Counted from the first letter of the stretch, positions 26,981 through 35,323 are shown. The stretch: 56,758 bases of DNA from Nocardia vinacea NBRC 16497 (GCF_000308835.1 NZ_BAGN01000084.1:1-56758), one strand, 5' to 3'. A program made the numbers and translations. The notes: generated by a model from the sequence alone, not told the origin.

Positions 26981-27994
26981 TCAGTGGGTGGAACGAGCTG
27001 CCCAGGAACGGCCACGGCCGGTCTCGGCGAGGGTGGCCCTGGCGAGCTCCGCCGCGCCGATCATTCCCGCCGCCTCACCGAGCTGTGTGGTCCGGATCCG
27101 GGCGAGCGGCCGATGCCCGGCACCGGTGATCGCCCGCGCGTATTCCTCGCGCGCCTCGTCCAGGAACTGCGGCGCCGAACTGCTTACGCCACCGGCGATC
27201 ACGATCAGCCCGGGATCGAAGATATCGCTGACGAATGCCAGTCCGAGCCCGAGCCAGCGGGCGAAATCGGCCATGACCGCCACCGCCAACGGATCGCCGT
27301 CCTGGGCGGCCCCGGCCACCCGGCGTCCGGTCAGCGAACCGGGATCGCGCAGCACCTCGCGCGCCAGCACCGTCGAATGCACCGGATCGGTGGCCAGCAT
27401 CTCGATCGCGGTATCGACCAGAGCCGTTCCGCTGCAATACCTTTCCCAGCACCCGCGCTTACCGCACGGACAGGACCGGCCCTGCGGCACCACCTGCAGA
27501 TGCCCCAGCTCCGGTGCGACGCCGTGCGTGCCCCGATACAGTTCGCCGTCGATGAGCAGTGCCGCGCCGATGCCGGTGCCGATCGCGACGAGTACCGAAT
27601 TGTGTCCGCCCGCCGCCGCGCCGAAGCGGTACTCGGCCCACATGGCGGCATTGGCGTCGTGTTCGAGGATCACCGGCAGTTCGAGGCGTTCGGTGAGCCG
27701 CTGTGCGACCGGGGTGTCCTGCCAGGGTAGGTGCGGTGCGAAACGCACCGTAGAGCGATCGGCGTTGATGAATCCGGCCACGGCAAGGCCGACCGCGCCG
27801 ATCGGATGTCTGCGGCACAGCTCGCGGACCGTACGGTCCAGCGCGTTCTCCAGGGCGCGCGCCGAATGCGGTGTCGGCGCGACCACGGTGTCGAGCACCT
27901 CGCCGTCGCCGTCGACCACCGATGCGCGAATATTGGTGCCGCCGACGTCGATTCCGACGGTCAGCGGGCGCGCATCTGCTACTCGCGCCGTCAT
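26981..27994 (-). CDS. glk: ROK-family glucokinase
   Basis: It encodes 337 residues. The ATP-binding start GIDVGGTNIRASVVDGDG and the ROK signature GELYRGTHGVAPELGHLQVVP are clear. The zinc-binding cysteine motif CPCGKRGCWERYCSG follows. The glucose-binding ENDANAA region reads LEHDANAAMWAEYRFG, with Asp as catalytic base. It is probably a cytosolic glucose kinase. Its start codon overlaps the stop of the upstream gene (ATGA), so the two are translationally coupled. Confidence 0.9.
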   Translation of the reverse strand: MTARVADARPLTVGIDVGGTNIRASVVDGDGEVLDTVVAPTPHSARALENALDRTVRELCRRHPIGAVGLAVAGFINADRSTVRFAPHLPWQDTPVAQRLTERLELPVILEHDANAAMWAEYRFGAAAGGHNSVLVAIGTGIGAALLIDGELYRGTHGVAPELGHLQVVPQGRSCPCGKRGCWERYCSGTALVDTAIEMLATDPVHSTVLAREVLRDPGSLTGRRVAGAAQDGDPLAVAVMADFARWLGLGLAFVSDIFDPGLIVIAGGVSSSAPQFLDEAREEYARAITGAGHRPLARIRTTQLGEAAGMIGAAELARATLAETGRGRSWAARSTH

Positions 27995-28455
27995 GCCTTG
28001 ATCGTCACGGGGATGCCGACATAGCGGGATCGCTTGCGCCCGGACGAGTTCGACTGCCGTGAGCGGGTATCCGCGTCGGCGGGTGTGGGTTCCGGGCCCG
28101 GTGGGTCGTCGTGCTGGTCGGGGGCGAACGAATGATCGTGCGGGACACCATCTTCGGGCATCACCGGTTCGACCGGCACTCCGGCGAGCGCTTCGCGCAG
28201 CACCGTGACGATCGCGGTCCCGTGATCGGCCACCAAAGCGAGCACATCGTGATGCTCACCGCGCATCAGCGCCGCGGCCGCGCAGACCGGGCACCAACTG
28301 CAACTCGACCAGTCCGGCTGTCCGTCGGCGGCGCGCCGCAGCACGGGTTCGACCCGTTCGAGCACCGCCTCGGCCAGCAGCTTCAATTCCGCGGCGAATT
28401 CGCCGAGGCCGTCATCGGGGTCGGCCGCGCCGGGCCAGTCGTTCGAATCACTCAT
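27991..28455 (-). CDS. Conserved actinobacterial protein with a CxxCPxC motif
   Basis: The 154-residue acidic protein has an N-terminal helical part (FAAELKLLAEAVLERVEPVLRR), then CSWCPVCAAAALMRGE near residue 52, which could bind a metal, and a low-complexity Pro/Asp/Arg tail. It resembles Rv2183c (recalled), which has no known function. It overlaps glk by 4 bp and is joined upstream to the ArsA-like gene by a 23-codon cassette ORF. Confidence 0.75.
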   Translation of the reverse strand: MSDSNDWPGAADPDDGLGEFAAELKLLAEAVLERVEPVLRRAADGQPDWSSCSWCPVCAAAALMRGEHHDVLALVADHGTAIVTVLREALAGVPVEPVMPEDGVPHDHSFAPDQHDDPPGPEPTPADADTRSRQSNSSGRKRSRYVGIPVTIKA

Positions 28456-28523
28456 GCCTGCGCCTCGCCAGCGCTCGGCTCCGGCATGCGCGATGCACGC
28501 TGTGACATGATTCGCTCGCTCAT
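28452..28523 (-). CDS. Intercistronic cassette mini-ORF, copy C1 (23 codons)
   Basis: ATG overlaps the stop of the ArsA-like gene and its TGA overlaps the ATG of the next gene. The peptide is [20 protein letters not shown] followed by AQA. It belongs to a family with copies at 30681-30752, 41678-41761 and 42957-43037. The element would let ribosomes pass from one gene to the next. Confidence 0.7.
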   Translation of the reverse strand: MSERIMSQRASRMPEPSAGEAQA

Positions 28524-29809
28524 ACCGGCCACGCTTCCGGGTCCGGGTGGAAGCGCACGATCAGATAGCCGTTGTCGAGTTCGGCGCCGTCGACCGTGCA
28601 CCGTCGCAATACCGGCGCCAGGCGCACCCGGCGTCGGACCCCGTCCGCTCCCACGATCAAATCGTCCTCCACTCGTCCCAGTCGCAGCGTCGCCGGATCG
28701 ACGACGGGCAGATGCATCCGCAACGCGTACACCGAATGCAGACCGGTGCCCGATTCCAATCGAACCACCGGCTCGCCGGAACTTGTGCGAACCTCCGCCG
28801 GATTGTCGCTCAGCTTCGAGTCGGCATTCAACCGCTCACCCGAATCCATCGCATACGACAGCGCGGACAGGGACGTGAGCCCGACCGGCTCGGACCCAGT
28901 GTGCTGAGCGATCAGCACCCGTGTCCCGTTCATACCCCGTTGCAGCCGGTTCACCACATCCAATTGTTCGGCGCGTCGATTCACATACCACTGCACGGCT
29001 GGATGGGCGGCCACCTCGAGTGCGGTCGGCGGAGGCACGGCGGGCAGAACCTTGTTCACCACCACCGCGTCCAACCGCAGACCGAGCAGCGCCGCCGCCG
29101 AACGCACCCGCTCCGATTCGGCGATGGCGACCTGTTCGGCGACGGTGATCAGCCGCGCACCGGTTCGGCCGTGATCGGCGAGCAGATCGTGCACTTCGGT
29201 GACCGCCTTGACGATCCGCTCGACCGTGGTGGCCAGCACCGCGCGCCGCAGATCGGTGCCGACCATGCTCATCGCCCGCGCATGCGGCGGCCACATCCGC
29301 TCCACATATCCGAGCAGGGTTTCCGGCGCGGTGATGATGCGCAACATATCCGCCGAGGGCGGGCAGTCCACGACGATCACATCCCAGTCGTCCTCGGCGG
29401 CGAACTGGGTGATCTCCACCAGCATCAGTAATTCCTGCACGCCGGGCAGTCCGGTCAGCTCGGCCGGATCCATTGCGGCCAGGTCGATGCCGTGATCGTG
29501 GTCGGTTCCGGTGGCGAGCACGCGCACCACCTCGCGGAACCGATCCTCCAGCAGCGCAAGGGAATCGACCTCGATCACATCGAGTCCCGACAGTACGCTC
29601 GCGATCCCGGGCACGGTGCCGGGATCGTGCGGAAATCGGAAGCCGAGCGCGTCGCCGAGCGAATGCGCCTGATCCAGCGAGGCCACCAGCACCCGCTGCC
29701 CCGCCCTGGCATAGGCCATCGCGGTAGCGCAGGCCAATGTCGTCTTGCCGACGCCGCCTTTGCCGATGAATAGTTCGACCCGAGTACCGGCCGCCTCGGG
29801 CTTGTGCAC
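28520..29809 (-). CDS. ArsA/GET3-family ATPase
   Basis: It encodes 429 residues from GTG 29809. The deviant P-loop KGGVGKTTLACATAMAYA lies near residue 17, SLDQAHSLGDALG is the switch I region, and VIVDCPPSADMLRIITAPE is the Walker B/switch II-like region. It has a single ATPase unit and a C-terminal domain. It matches Rv2184c (recalled). No arsenite pump gene is nearby, so arsenic export is unlikely; a role in targeting or envelope processes is a guess. It begins 2 bp after an SRPBCC gene and so shares its transcript. Confidence 0.87.
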   Translation of the reverse strand: MHKPEAAGTRVELFIGKGGVGKTTLACATAMAYARAGQRVLVASLDQAHSLGDALGFRFPHDPGTVPGIASVLSGLDVIEVDSLALLEDRFREVVRVLATGTDHDHGIDLAAMDPAELTGLPGVQELLMLVEITQFAAEDDWDVIVVDCPPSADMLRIITAPETLLGYVERMWPPHARAMSMVGTDLRRAVLATTVERIVKAVTEVHDLLADHGRTGARLITVAEQVAIAESERVRSAAALLGLRLDAVVVNKVLPAVPPPTALEVAAHPAVQWYVNRRAEQLDVVNRLQRGMNGTRVLIAQHTGSEPVGLTSLSALSYAMDSGERLNADSKLSDNPAEVRTSSGEPVVRLESGTGLHSVYALRMHLPVVDPATLRLGRVEDDLIVGADGVRRRVRLAPVLRRCTVDGAELDNGYLIVRFHPDPEAWPV

Positions 29810-29811
29810 GA

Positions 29812-30249
29812 TCAGCCTTCGACCCGTTTCTTCAGTTCCTTGAGCGCGGTATCGGTGATCACCTTCTCGGCCTTGCGCTTGAACATGCCGATCATCGGGA
29901 TATTCAGGTCGACGGTCAGCTCATAGGTCACCTCGGTGGTGCCGTCGGGCTGGTCGACGAGTTCATAGGTGCCGTCCTGTGCCTTCTGCAGTTCGCCGCT
30001 GATCAGCGTCCAGCTGACCGATTTATCGTCGGGCCGCCAAGTGTAGGACAGCACATAGGTGTCCTTGACGACTCCGGCATCCAGCACGAAGCGCGCGGTC
30101 CGGGCCCGGCCGTCGGCGCTCTTCTCCAGCACCTCAACGGTTTTCGCCGCCGAGACCCACTCCGGGTAGGACTCCAGATCGGCAATGACGGACATCACCC
30201 GCTGCGACGGTGCATCGATGATGATCGACCTCTGGGTCCTGTCGGCCAT
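29812..30249 (-). CDS. SRPBCC-family lipid-binding/cyclase-like protein
   Basis: The 145-residue START/Bet v 1-like fold begins MADRTQRSIIIDAPSQRVMSVIADLESYPEW, the usual opening of the polyketide cyclase/dehydrase family, and ends PMIGMFKRKAEKVITDTALKELKKRVEG. It matches Rv2185c (recalled). I take ATG 30249; TTG 30258 is closer to AAAGGA and is possible. It probably binds a lipid or hydrophobic ligand in a cavity. It lies in a run with a second SRPBCC gene and the ArsA-like gene. Confidence 0.85.
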   Translation of the reverse strand: MADRTQRSIIIDAPSQRVMSVIADLESYPEWVSAAKTVEVLEKSADGRARTARFVLDAGVVKDTYVLSYTWRPDDKSVSWTLISGELQKAQDGTYELVDQPDGTTEVTYELTVDLNIPMIGMFKRKAEKVITDTALKELKKRVEG

Positions 30250-30294
30250 GGCGGACAACGATTCCTTTCAGCTGCTGTGCTGTGCTCGTGTGCG

Positions 30295-30684
30295 TCAGCG
30301 GGCGGTCGGTGCGGCGTGTGCCGGTGCGACACCGGCCGCGCGGCCCGCCTCCAGCCTGGCTTTGATCTCGAACGACATATTCTTGCCCGCCACTCGGCGC
30401 GCCCGATTGGCGGCGGCCAGATCCCGAGTCGGCGCCTTCGGTTCGGCGTGCAGGAAGTAGTGCAGGATCACCCCGTCGAGCGCGGGCTCCAGCCATACCT
30501 CCATGGTTCCGGTCAGCCCACCGGTGACCGACCAGCGAATACCCTTGTCGGCCCGGTCTTCCCGGACGCCGAGGGTCAGATCCGGCCACCAGCGGCGCCA
30601 GTTGTTCTCTCCGGCCAGGATCTCGGCGACCGCGGCCCCGGGAGCGGCGACAAACGTCTGATCAGCGACCTGAATGCTGCTCAC
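30295..30684 (-). CDS. Second SRPBCC-family protein
   Basis: The 129-residue protein starts at GTG 30684 (VSSIQVADQTFVAAPGAAVAEILAG); WRRWWPDLTLGV and GTMEVWLEPALDGVILHYFLH are typical SRPBCC strands. Length and position match Rv2186c (recalled). Its GTG overlaps the stop of a 23-codon cassette ORF (GTGA), so initiation is probably coupled to that ORF. The Ala/Pro-rich C terminus is not part of the fold. Confidence 0.8.
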   Translation of the reverse strand: MSSIQVADQTFVAAPGAAVAEILAGENNWRRWWPDLTLGVREDRADKGIRWSVTGGLTGTMEVWLEPALDGVILHYFLHAEPKAPTRDLAAANRARRVAGKNMSFEIKARLEAGRAAGVAPAHAAPTAR

Positions 30685-30752
30685 GGCTGCGCCTCGCTGA
30701 CGCTCGGCTCCGCCGTGCGCAGAGCGCGCTGGCACATGGTTCGCTCGTTCAC
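30681..30752 (-). CDS. Intercistronic cassette mini-ORF, copy C2 (23 codons)
   Basis: It begins with GTG and reads MNERTMCQRALRTAEPSVSE followed by AQP; its TGA overlaps the GTG of the SRPBCC gene. It differs from the other copies at its 5' end, where 49 bp separate it from pimB'. It is the most diverged copy, yet the frame is intact. Confidence 0.65.
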   Translation of the reverse strand: MNERTMCQRALRTAEPSVSEAQP

Positions 30753-30801
30753 AGCCCGAGCGTAGTAGATCACAGTCCCAACCTGTGAGCCGCCGTCGCC
30801 T

Positions 30802-31929
30802 TTATTGCAGCAGCTGACGCAGTCGCGCGCCCAGACTGTCCCAGCGCCACTGTTCCTCGACCCACGCGCGTCCCGTAGCGCCCATCGCGGCGGCGGCATC
30901 GCGATCGGACAGGATCTCGACGATGGCGTCGGCGATCTCGGTGGTCTTGCGTCCGTCGACGACGCGGCCGGACTTGCCCTCCAGCACGGTTTCCGGTGCA
31001 CCGCCCGAACGTCCGGCGACCACCGGCACTCCGGACGCCGAGGCCTCCAGGTACACGATGCCCAGACCTTCGACATCGAGGCCGGCCCCGCGGGTGCGGC
31101 TCGGCATGGCGAATACATCGGCAAGGGTGTGGTGGGCGGCGAGTTCGCTGGAGGGGACCCGGCCGGTGAAGACCACGTCATCGCTGACGCCGAGGGCTGC
31201 CGCGAGCCCGTGCAACTTGTCCTCGTACGGTCCGCCGCCCGCGACCACCAACACCGCACCGGGAATCCGCGCGCGGATCTCGAGCATCGCGATGATCAAC
31301 GCGTCCTGGCCCTTGCGCGGAACTAGTCGGGACAGGCACAGGATGGTCGGGCGATCGCCGAGCCCGTAGCGCGCGCGCAATTCTGCGCGCGCGGCCGGAT
31401 CCGGCCGGAACACCTCGGTATCGACCCCCGGCGGCAGATATTCGAGTGCGGCATTCGGCCCGAACGCCGAGGCGAATCGGCGGCGCGTATATCTGCTGAC
31501 ATAGGTGACGACATCGGTGTGCTCACCGATGGCGCGCAGCGCCTGCCGCGCACCCGGCAGCATGGACCAGCCGACCTCGTGACCGTGCGTACTCGCCAGA
31601 ATCCGGGTGGCGCCCGCGCGCCGCAGCATCGGTGACAGCAGTGCCAGCGGCGCCGCCGCACCGAACCACACCGTGTCGCAGTTCTCGCTGCGCAGCAGGC
31701 GCGCGGCCCGCCGCAACACCAGCGGGGTCGGCAGCATCAGCGTGGTCGGGTGGCGCACCACCTGGAACTTCTGCTTCGCATCGAATTTCAGATGACTGTC
31801 GCCACGCCACCGCGGAGCGTAAACGACCAGATCATCGGGCGGCAGCTCACCGGCCAACGCCTGCAGATACGACTGGATACCGCCCGGCCGCGGCGGGAAA
31901 TCATTGGTAACCAGCAGAGTTCGGGCCAT
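30802..31929 (-). CDS. pimB: GDP-mannose-dependent phosphatidylinositol monomannoside mannosyltransferase
   Basis: The 375-residue GT4 (GT-B fold) enzyme adds the second mannose to PIM1 at the cytosolic face of the membrane. The start MARTLLVTNDFPPRPGGIQSYLQALAGELPP is the family N terminus; LVPRKGQDALIIAML and the nucleotide-binding EGLGIVYLEASASGVPVVAGRSGGAPETV with the E(x)7E motif lie near residue 280. It matches Rv2188c (recalled). A TAGTTT box 6 nt before the ATG suggests its own leaderless promoter. mptA at 50.5 kb acts later in the same pathway. Confidence 0.92.
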   Translation of the reverse strand: MARTLLVTNDFPPRPGGIQSYLQALAGELPPDDLVVYAPRWRGDSHLKFDAKQKFQVVRHPTTLMLPTPLVLRRAARLLRSENCDTVWFGAAAPLALLSPMLRRAGATRILASTHGHEVGWSMLPGARQALRAIGEHTDVVTYVSRYTRRRFASAFGPNAALEYLPPGVDTEVFRPDPAARAELRARYGLGDRPTILCLSRLVPRKGQDALIIAMLEIRARIPGAVLVVAGGGPYEDKLHGLAAALGVSDDVVFTGRVPSSELAAHHTLADVFAMPSRTRGAGLDVEGLGIVYLEASASGVPVVAGRSGGAPETVLEGKSGRVVDGRKTTEIADAIVEILSDRDAAAAMGATGRAWVEEQWRWDSLGARLRQLLQ

Positions 31930-31935
31930 GCGAAC

Positions 31936-31941
31936 AAACTA
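31936..31941 (-). promoter_or_regulatory. Putative -10 box, leaderless pimB'
   Basis: TAGTTT on the minus strand is separated by 6 nt from the ATG at 31929. Confidence 0.35.
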
Positions 31942-32002
31942 CTGTGTTGGATTTGCGCGCCTTCGGCGCGGCTCGGTCTGATTGCCGCGCCTGCGGCGCA
32001 CG

Positions 32003-32095
32003 CGCTTCGACGGCTCGGCTGTGTTCGATGGCCGCGCCTTCGGCGCGGACGTGAGACGGGCCGCGAACGGGTCGCTCGTAAGACTCGCTCCGTGG
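32003..32095 (-). repeat. Dispersed long-hairpin repeat, copy 4 (interrupted)
   Basis: It keeps GTGAGACGGGCCGCGAACGG, then TCGTAAGACTCGCTCCGTGG. The other arm is broken by a GCGCCTTCGGCGCGG palindrome. It is in reverse orientation to copy 1. Confidence 0.65.
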
Positions 32096-32232
32096 TGGTC
32101 GCTGATGGCGGATCGTTCGGCCACCGTTGTGTGTCGGATGGTCGAGTCCGGCGTGTGCGGCGATGCGTTTGGCCGGCTCGGGCGCGAGACGGTTCGCTCC
32201 GTGGTGATTGGGAGGGCGGGAGCGGTCCGAGA

Positions 32233-33231
32233 TCAAGCGGTGCGGGCAGACAACCAACTGCGCCAATCGGCGACCAGATGGTCACGGCTGGTGCCGAGCA
32301 CATCGCGCATGATGCGATCCTCGCTGGCGGAGTCCTGTTTACCCGCGGCGATGCGGCGGTACAGCTCGACCAGGCGCGGCTGGTCGAACTTATCGGCGAC
32401 GAATGCGCAGACCGACCACGCCTGTTCATAGGCGGCGACGGCACCGCTGCCCGCGAAGTCGGCGGCGGACGGGAGATCGCGTGGGACATCTCCGGCGCGA
32501 ATGCTGGTGGCCACCGTCGGCGCGATATCGGCGAAATGATGTCCGGCGCCGAGGTGGGCCACGAATTCGGCGAAACCCTCGAGCATCCACTGCGGTGCGC
32601 CGTCGACGGTTTGGGCCCGCGTGGCGATATGGGTGAGTTCATGGCGCAGCAGGGTGCGCAGACCGTCGGCGTCGAGACGGCGTCCGGCATCGGAGCTGAA
32701 GACCACGCGCTGGCCGGTCGGCTGGGTGCCGGGCACGAACGGATCGGCGACCGAGGCCGCGGCGACATCGGCGGGCAGGCTCGCACCCGAGCGCACAAGC
32801 GCGGCGAACTCCGACGGATTCGATGCGACCACCACCATCGCGGACTGGGCCCAGCCCGGCCCCCACACACCGGTGACGGCCGTGGTCGCGGCGGCGAGTT
32901 CGCCCGCGAGCGTATCGATTTCGTCCCGCTGCGCCGGATGACCGACGACCAGGGACTCCTGGCCGTTCCCGGTCGGCACCTGCTCCGTGACGAGCTGCCC
33001 GAAGGGTTCGAGCGTGCGCCGCACCGCGCCCAGGCGTGGATCGTTATCGGCGGCGCGCAGGCTGCCGATCGAAGTCGGCTGGGCCGCATGCAGTTTCGGC
33101 AGTACCGAATTCGGCACCATCAGCAGTGCACCGCAGGTTCCCGTCAGGACGGTCACCATCACGACGGTGGCGACGAACTGGAAGCGGCGCCGCGCGAACA
33201 ACCAGGCGCGGGCCCGCCGAAAGCTACTCAT
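32233..33231 (-). CDS. Membrane-anchored HExxH protein, probable zinc metallopeptidase
   Basis: It encodes 332 residues. A basic N terminus (RRARAWLFARRRF) is followed by a membrane helix at about 17-40, so the rest should face outside. The zinc motif HELTH lies at residues 197-201, with MLEGFAEF about 20 residues later offering the third ligand (Glu), as in gluzincin (peptidase MA-like) proteins. A Pro- and Ala-rich region links the helix to the catalytic part. It starts 6 bp after the NlpC/P60 gene on the same strand, which suggests a joint role in the envelope. The substrate is unknown. Confidence 0.78.
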   Translation of the reverse strand: MSSFRRARAWLFARRRFQFVATVVMVTVLTGTCGALLMVPNSVLPKLHAAQPTSIGSLRAADNDPRLGAVRRTLEPFGQLVTEQVPTGNGQESLVVGHPAQRDEIDTLAGELAAATTAVTGVWGPGWAQSAMVVVASNPSEFAALVRSGASLPADVAAASVADPFVPGTQPTGQRVVFSSDAGRRLDADGLRTLLRHELTHIATRAQTVDGAPQWMLEGFAEFVAHLGAGHHFADIAPTVATSIRAGDVPRDLPSAADFAGSGAVAAYEQAWSVCAFVADKFDQPRLVELYRRIAAGKQDSASEDRIMRDVLGTSRDHLVADWRSWLSARTA

Positions 33232-33237
33232 AGCTGA

Positions 33238-34302
33238 TCAGTATCGCCGAGCCGAGTGATAGGGCGTCGACCCCATCGGCGCAACGGCTACCGGAACCCC
33301 GAATGTGGAGGCGTGCAGCATCAATCCATTGCCCGCATAGATGCCGACATGGGAGATATCGGAATAGAAGAACACGACATCGCCGGGTTGCAGATCCTTC
33401 TGATCCACCGGGGTGCCGTAGGAGGCCTGCTGCGAACTGGTCCGCGGCACATCCTTGCCGACCTGTTTGAAGGCCCACTGCACCAGACCGGAGCAGTCGA
33501 ACTGGTGCGGTCCGGTCGCGCCCCAGACATACGGGTCGCCGATGCGGGTGAGTCCGGCGGCCAATGCGCTGGTGCCGCTGCCGGGAACCAGCCCGCGCAG
33601 CAGGGTGTCGGTATCGAAACCGGGTGGGAACGGCGATCCGGCCAATGCCGATTTGTCCTTGGTGGACAACTGACCCCACGCCTCGACCACCTGCGCGATG
33701 GATCCGGACAGACCGGCCCGCTTGCGTTCGAGGTCGGTGCGCACCTGGTCGGCCTTATCGGAGGCGGCGCGGGCGATGTCGGCGGCGGCACGTGCGGCCT
33801 TTTCCGCCTCGGTCGCGGCGGCGGTCGCCTGCCTGTAGAGATTGAGCTGCTCGGAGTTCTTGGCCGAGATCACGTCGATGGTGGACATCTGGTCCAGCAG
33901 ACGCTGCGGCGAATCGCTCAACAGGACAGCGGAGAGCCTGCTCGTGCGCGCGCCCTGATAGGCGGCGATCACGGTGCGATCGATGATCGGCTGGAACCTG
34001 CGGACCTCCTCGCGGGCCGCATCGGCGGTCTGCGTGGCCGCGTCGAGTTTGGCGTCGGCATCGTGCAGGGCGGCGAGTTTGGTGTCGAGATCGGCCTGCG
34101 CGCCCAGTGCCTGTTGATTGAGCTGCTCGGATTCGCGAGACAGGTCGATCATCCGCTGTACGGCCTCACCGGCAGTTGTCGGCATGGCGGCCGGATCGGC
34201 TCCGGCTGGACTGCCACTGGAGAGTGCGGCGGCCAGGACTACAGCCGCTAATGCCCCTCCCACCAGACGTTTCCTGCGATGTCTCCGGTGTTGTGCTGTC
34301 AC
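33238..34302 (-). CDS. NlpC/P60 peptidoglycan endopeptidase with N-terminal coiled coil
   Basis: It encodes 354 residues. A signal peptide (KRLVGGALAAVVLAAALSSGSPAGA) is followed by a long coiled coil at about 45-210, then an NlpC/P60 domain at 235-354. The catalytic Cys is in FDCSGLVQWAFKQ and the His in ISHVGIYAGNGLMLHA. The layout matches RipC/Rv2190c of M. tuberculosis (recalled), a cell-division hydrolase controlled by FtsEX. Its leader shares a conserved block with the next NlpC/P60 gene. Confidence 0.9.
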   Translation of the reverse strand: MTAQHRRHRRKRLVGGALAAVVLAAALSSGSPAGADPAAMPTTAGEAVQRMIDLSRESEQLNQQALGAQADLDTKLAALHDADAKLDAATQTADAAREEVRRFQPIIDRTVIAAYQGARTSRLSAVLLSDSPQRLLDQMSTIDVISAKNSEQLNLYRQATAAATEAEKAARAAADIARAASDKADQVRTDLERKRAGLSGSIAQVVEAWGQLSTKDKSALAGSPFPPGFDTDTLLRGLVPGSGTSALAAGLTRIGDPYVWGATGPHQFDCSGLVQWAFKQVGKDVPRTSSQQASYGTPVDQKDLQPGDVVFFYSDISHVGIYAGNGLMLHASTFGVPVAVAPMGSTPYHSARRY

Positions 34303-34366
34303 AGCGCGCCAGGCCCCGTTTCTCTCGTGAAGCGATCTTGTCGCCTCCGTAAGCTGCGGGACTTCT

Positions 34367-34411
34367 GCGGCGAACTCCGCAAGCCGGGAAGGTCTCGATT
34401 AGGTTACGGAA
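34367..34411 (-). promoter_or_regulatory. Leader element shared by the two NlpC/P60 genes, copy A
   Basis: The plus-strand text GCGGCGAACTCCG, then GGTCTCGA, then AGGTTACG recurs upstream of the other NlpC/P60 gene at 35192-35227. On the coding strand it reads CGTAACCT..TCGAGACC..CGGAGTTCG and lies about 65-110 nt before the start codon. Confidence 0.55.
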
Positions 34412-34499
34412 CGGCGTAGGTCTGTGTCCAGTGGGCCACAAAATGATCACTGGCCCTTTCGAGCGACCCGCAAGCGATCGCTACGCTATGCCATCCCGC

Positions 34500-34526
34500 C
34501 GCCCGGCCGTCTCGTAAGGCCGGGCG
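34500..34526. terminator. Terminator of the short NlpC/P60 gene
   Basis: Perfect 9-bp arms CGCCCGGCC / GGCCGGGCG with a 9-nt loop lie 17 nt after the stop on the minus strand. Confidence 0.7.
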
Positions 34527-34542
34527 CGGTGATCGAAATAGC

Positions 34543-35112
34543 TCAGAAGCGGCGCGCGCCGGCGACCGGCATGGAGGAGATCGGCGCGAGCTTCACCGGG
34601 GTGCCGGAGGTGGAGGCGTGGACGACGTTGCCGTCACCGGCGTACAGGCCGGAGTGGCTGCCACCGTAGAACGAGACCAGATCGCCCGGCTGCAGGTCGT
34701 CGAGCGAGACCGGGGTGCCCGCGTTCAGCTGCTCACCGCTGGTGCGCGGCAGTTCCAGGCCGGCCTGCTGGTAGGACCACTTGACCAGACCCGAGCAGTC
34801 GAAGGCGTTCGGGCCCGCGGCGCCGTAGACGTACGGCGAGCCGACCTTGCTCATCGCGGCGTCGAGCGCGATATCGCCGACGGACTTCTTGGGGGCCATG
34901 AACGGCAGCGGGGCGTTGGGCACCTCGATGCCCGGGATGCCCTGCGGGATCGGGATCTCGTTGGGCACGTCGAAGGTGCCGATGCCGGGGATCGTGACCG
35001 GCTGGGCCGAGGCGGGCGCGGCGGGCAACAGGAAGACGCCGAGCGAGGCAGCTCCGACGGCTCCGGCCGCGACGGCACGCTTGGCATGTCGCTTGACGGT
35101 GTTGGTCGCCAT
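34543..35112 (-). CDS. Short NlpC/P60 peptidoglycan endopeptidase
   Basis: It encodes 189 residues from ATG 35112, with GGAAG upstream. The signal peptide ends at ...LLPAAPASAQ. A Pro-rich link (PGIGTFDVPNEIPIPQGIPG) leads to one NlpC/P60 domain with catalytic Cys in FDCSGLVKWSYQQ and His in SHSGLYAGDGNVVHA. It has no coiled coil. It resembles small Rip-type (RipD-like) hydrolases, with all the catalytic residues kept. It is separated from the longer hydrolase gene by 240 bp that contain its terminator. Confidence 0.88.
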   Translation of the reverse strand: MATNTVKRHAKRAVAAGAVGAASLGVFLLPAAPASAQPVTIPGIGTFDVPNEIPIPQGIPGIEVPNAPLPFMAPKKSVGDIALDAAMSKVGSPYVYGAAGPNAFDCSGLVKWSYQQAGLELPRTSGEQLNAGTPVSLDDLQPGDLVSFYGGSHSGLYAGDGNVVHASTSGTPVKLAPISSMPVAGARRF

Positions 35113-35191
35113 GATGCGGTACTTCCAATCTGCCCCACGACGCCGCACCCGGTGGTACAGCGGACTGCGTGTCGAAGCACCGTCGGGTGGT

Positions 35192-35227
35192 GCGCCGAAC
35201 TCCGTGAGGTCTCGAAAAGGTTACGAA
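35192..35227 (-). promoter_or_regulatory. Leader element shared by the two NlpC/P60 genes, copy B
   Basis: It matches copy A at 34367-34411 in GCGCCGAACTCCG, GGTCTCGA and AGGTTACG but is shorter by about 8 nt between the first two blocks. Confidence 0.55.
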
Positions 35228-35308
35228 CACATCACGGTGTTTTGTAAAGCTGGAGGCATCCGAAATGGCGCTGCTCAACAAATTTGGCACCGAATATGTG
35301 CGACTTAT

Positions 35309-35323
35309 GTCACACCAATCACG
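35309..35323. promoter_or_regulatory. Possible MtrA-type box
   Basis: GTCACA-N3-ATCACG is a direct repeat of the kind bound by the mycobacterial response regulator MtrA, which controls wall hydrolases. The match is from memory and untested. Confidence 0.3.

Larger units (their letters stand above)
31930..32232. other. 303-bp intergenic region filled by repeat fragments
   Basis: No supported gene is present. It holds short GCGCC(T/G)(T/G)CGGCGC palindromes near 31960, 31987 and 32034, a copy of the long-hairpin repeat at about 32003-32095, and further fragments with TCCGTGGTG and CGGATGGTCGAG up to about 32210. Confidence 0.6.

Noticed and set aside
28520..29809. Arsenite export ATPase
   Set aside because: No arsB, arsC or arsR is near; the protein is the conserved mycolata ArsA-like ATPase with a single domain.
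34303..34460. ydaO/c-di-AMP riboswitch before the NlpC/P60 genes
   Set aside because: The expected GGGGAA and late-stem motifs are not visible. A shared block exists, but it does not match that class as I know it.
35295..35314. CRP-type operator (TGTGA..GCACA)
   Set aside because: The half-sites are 8 nt apart instead of 6, so the spacing is wrong for a CRP dimer.
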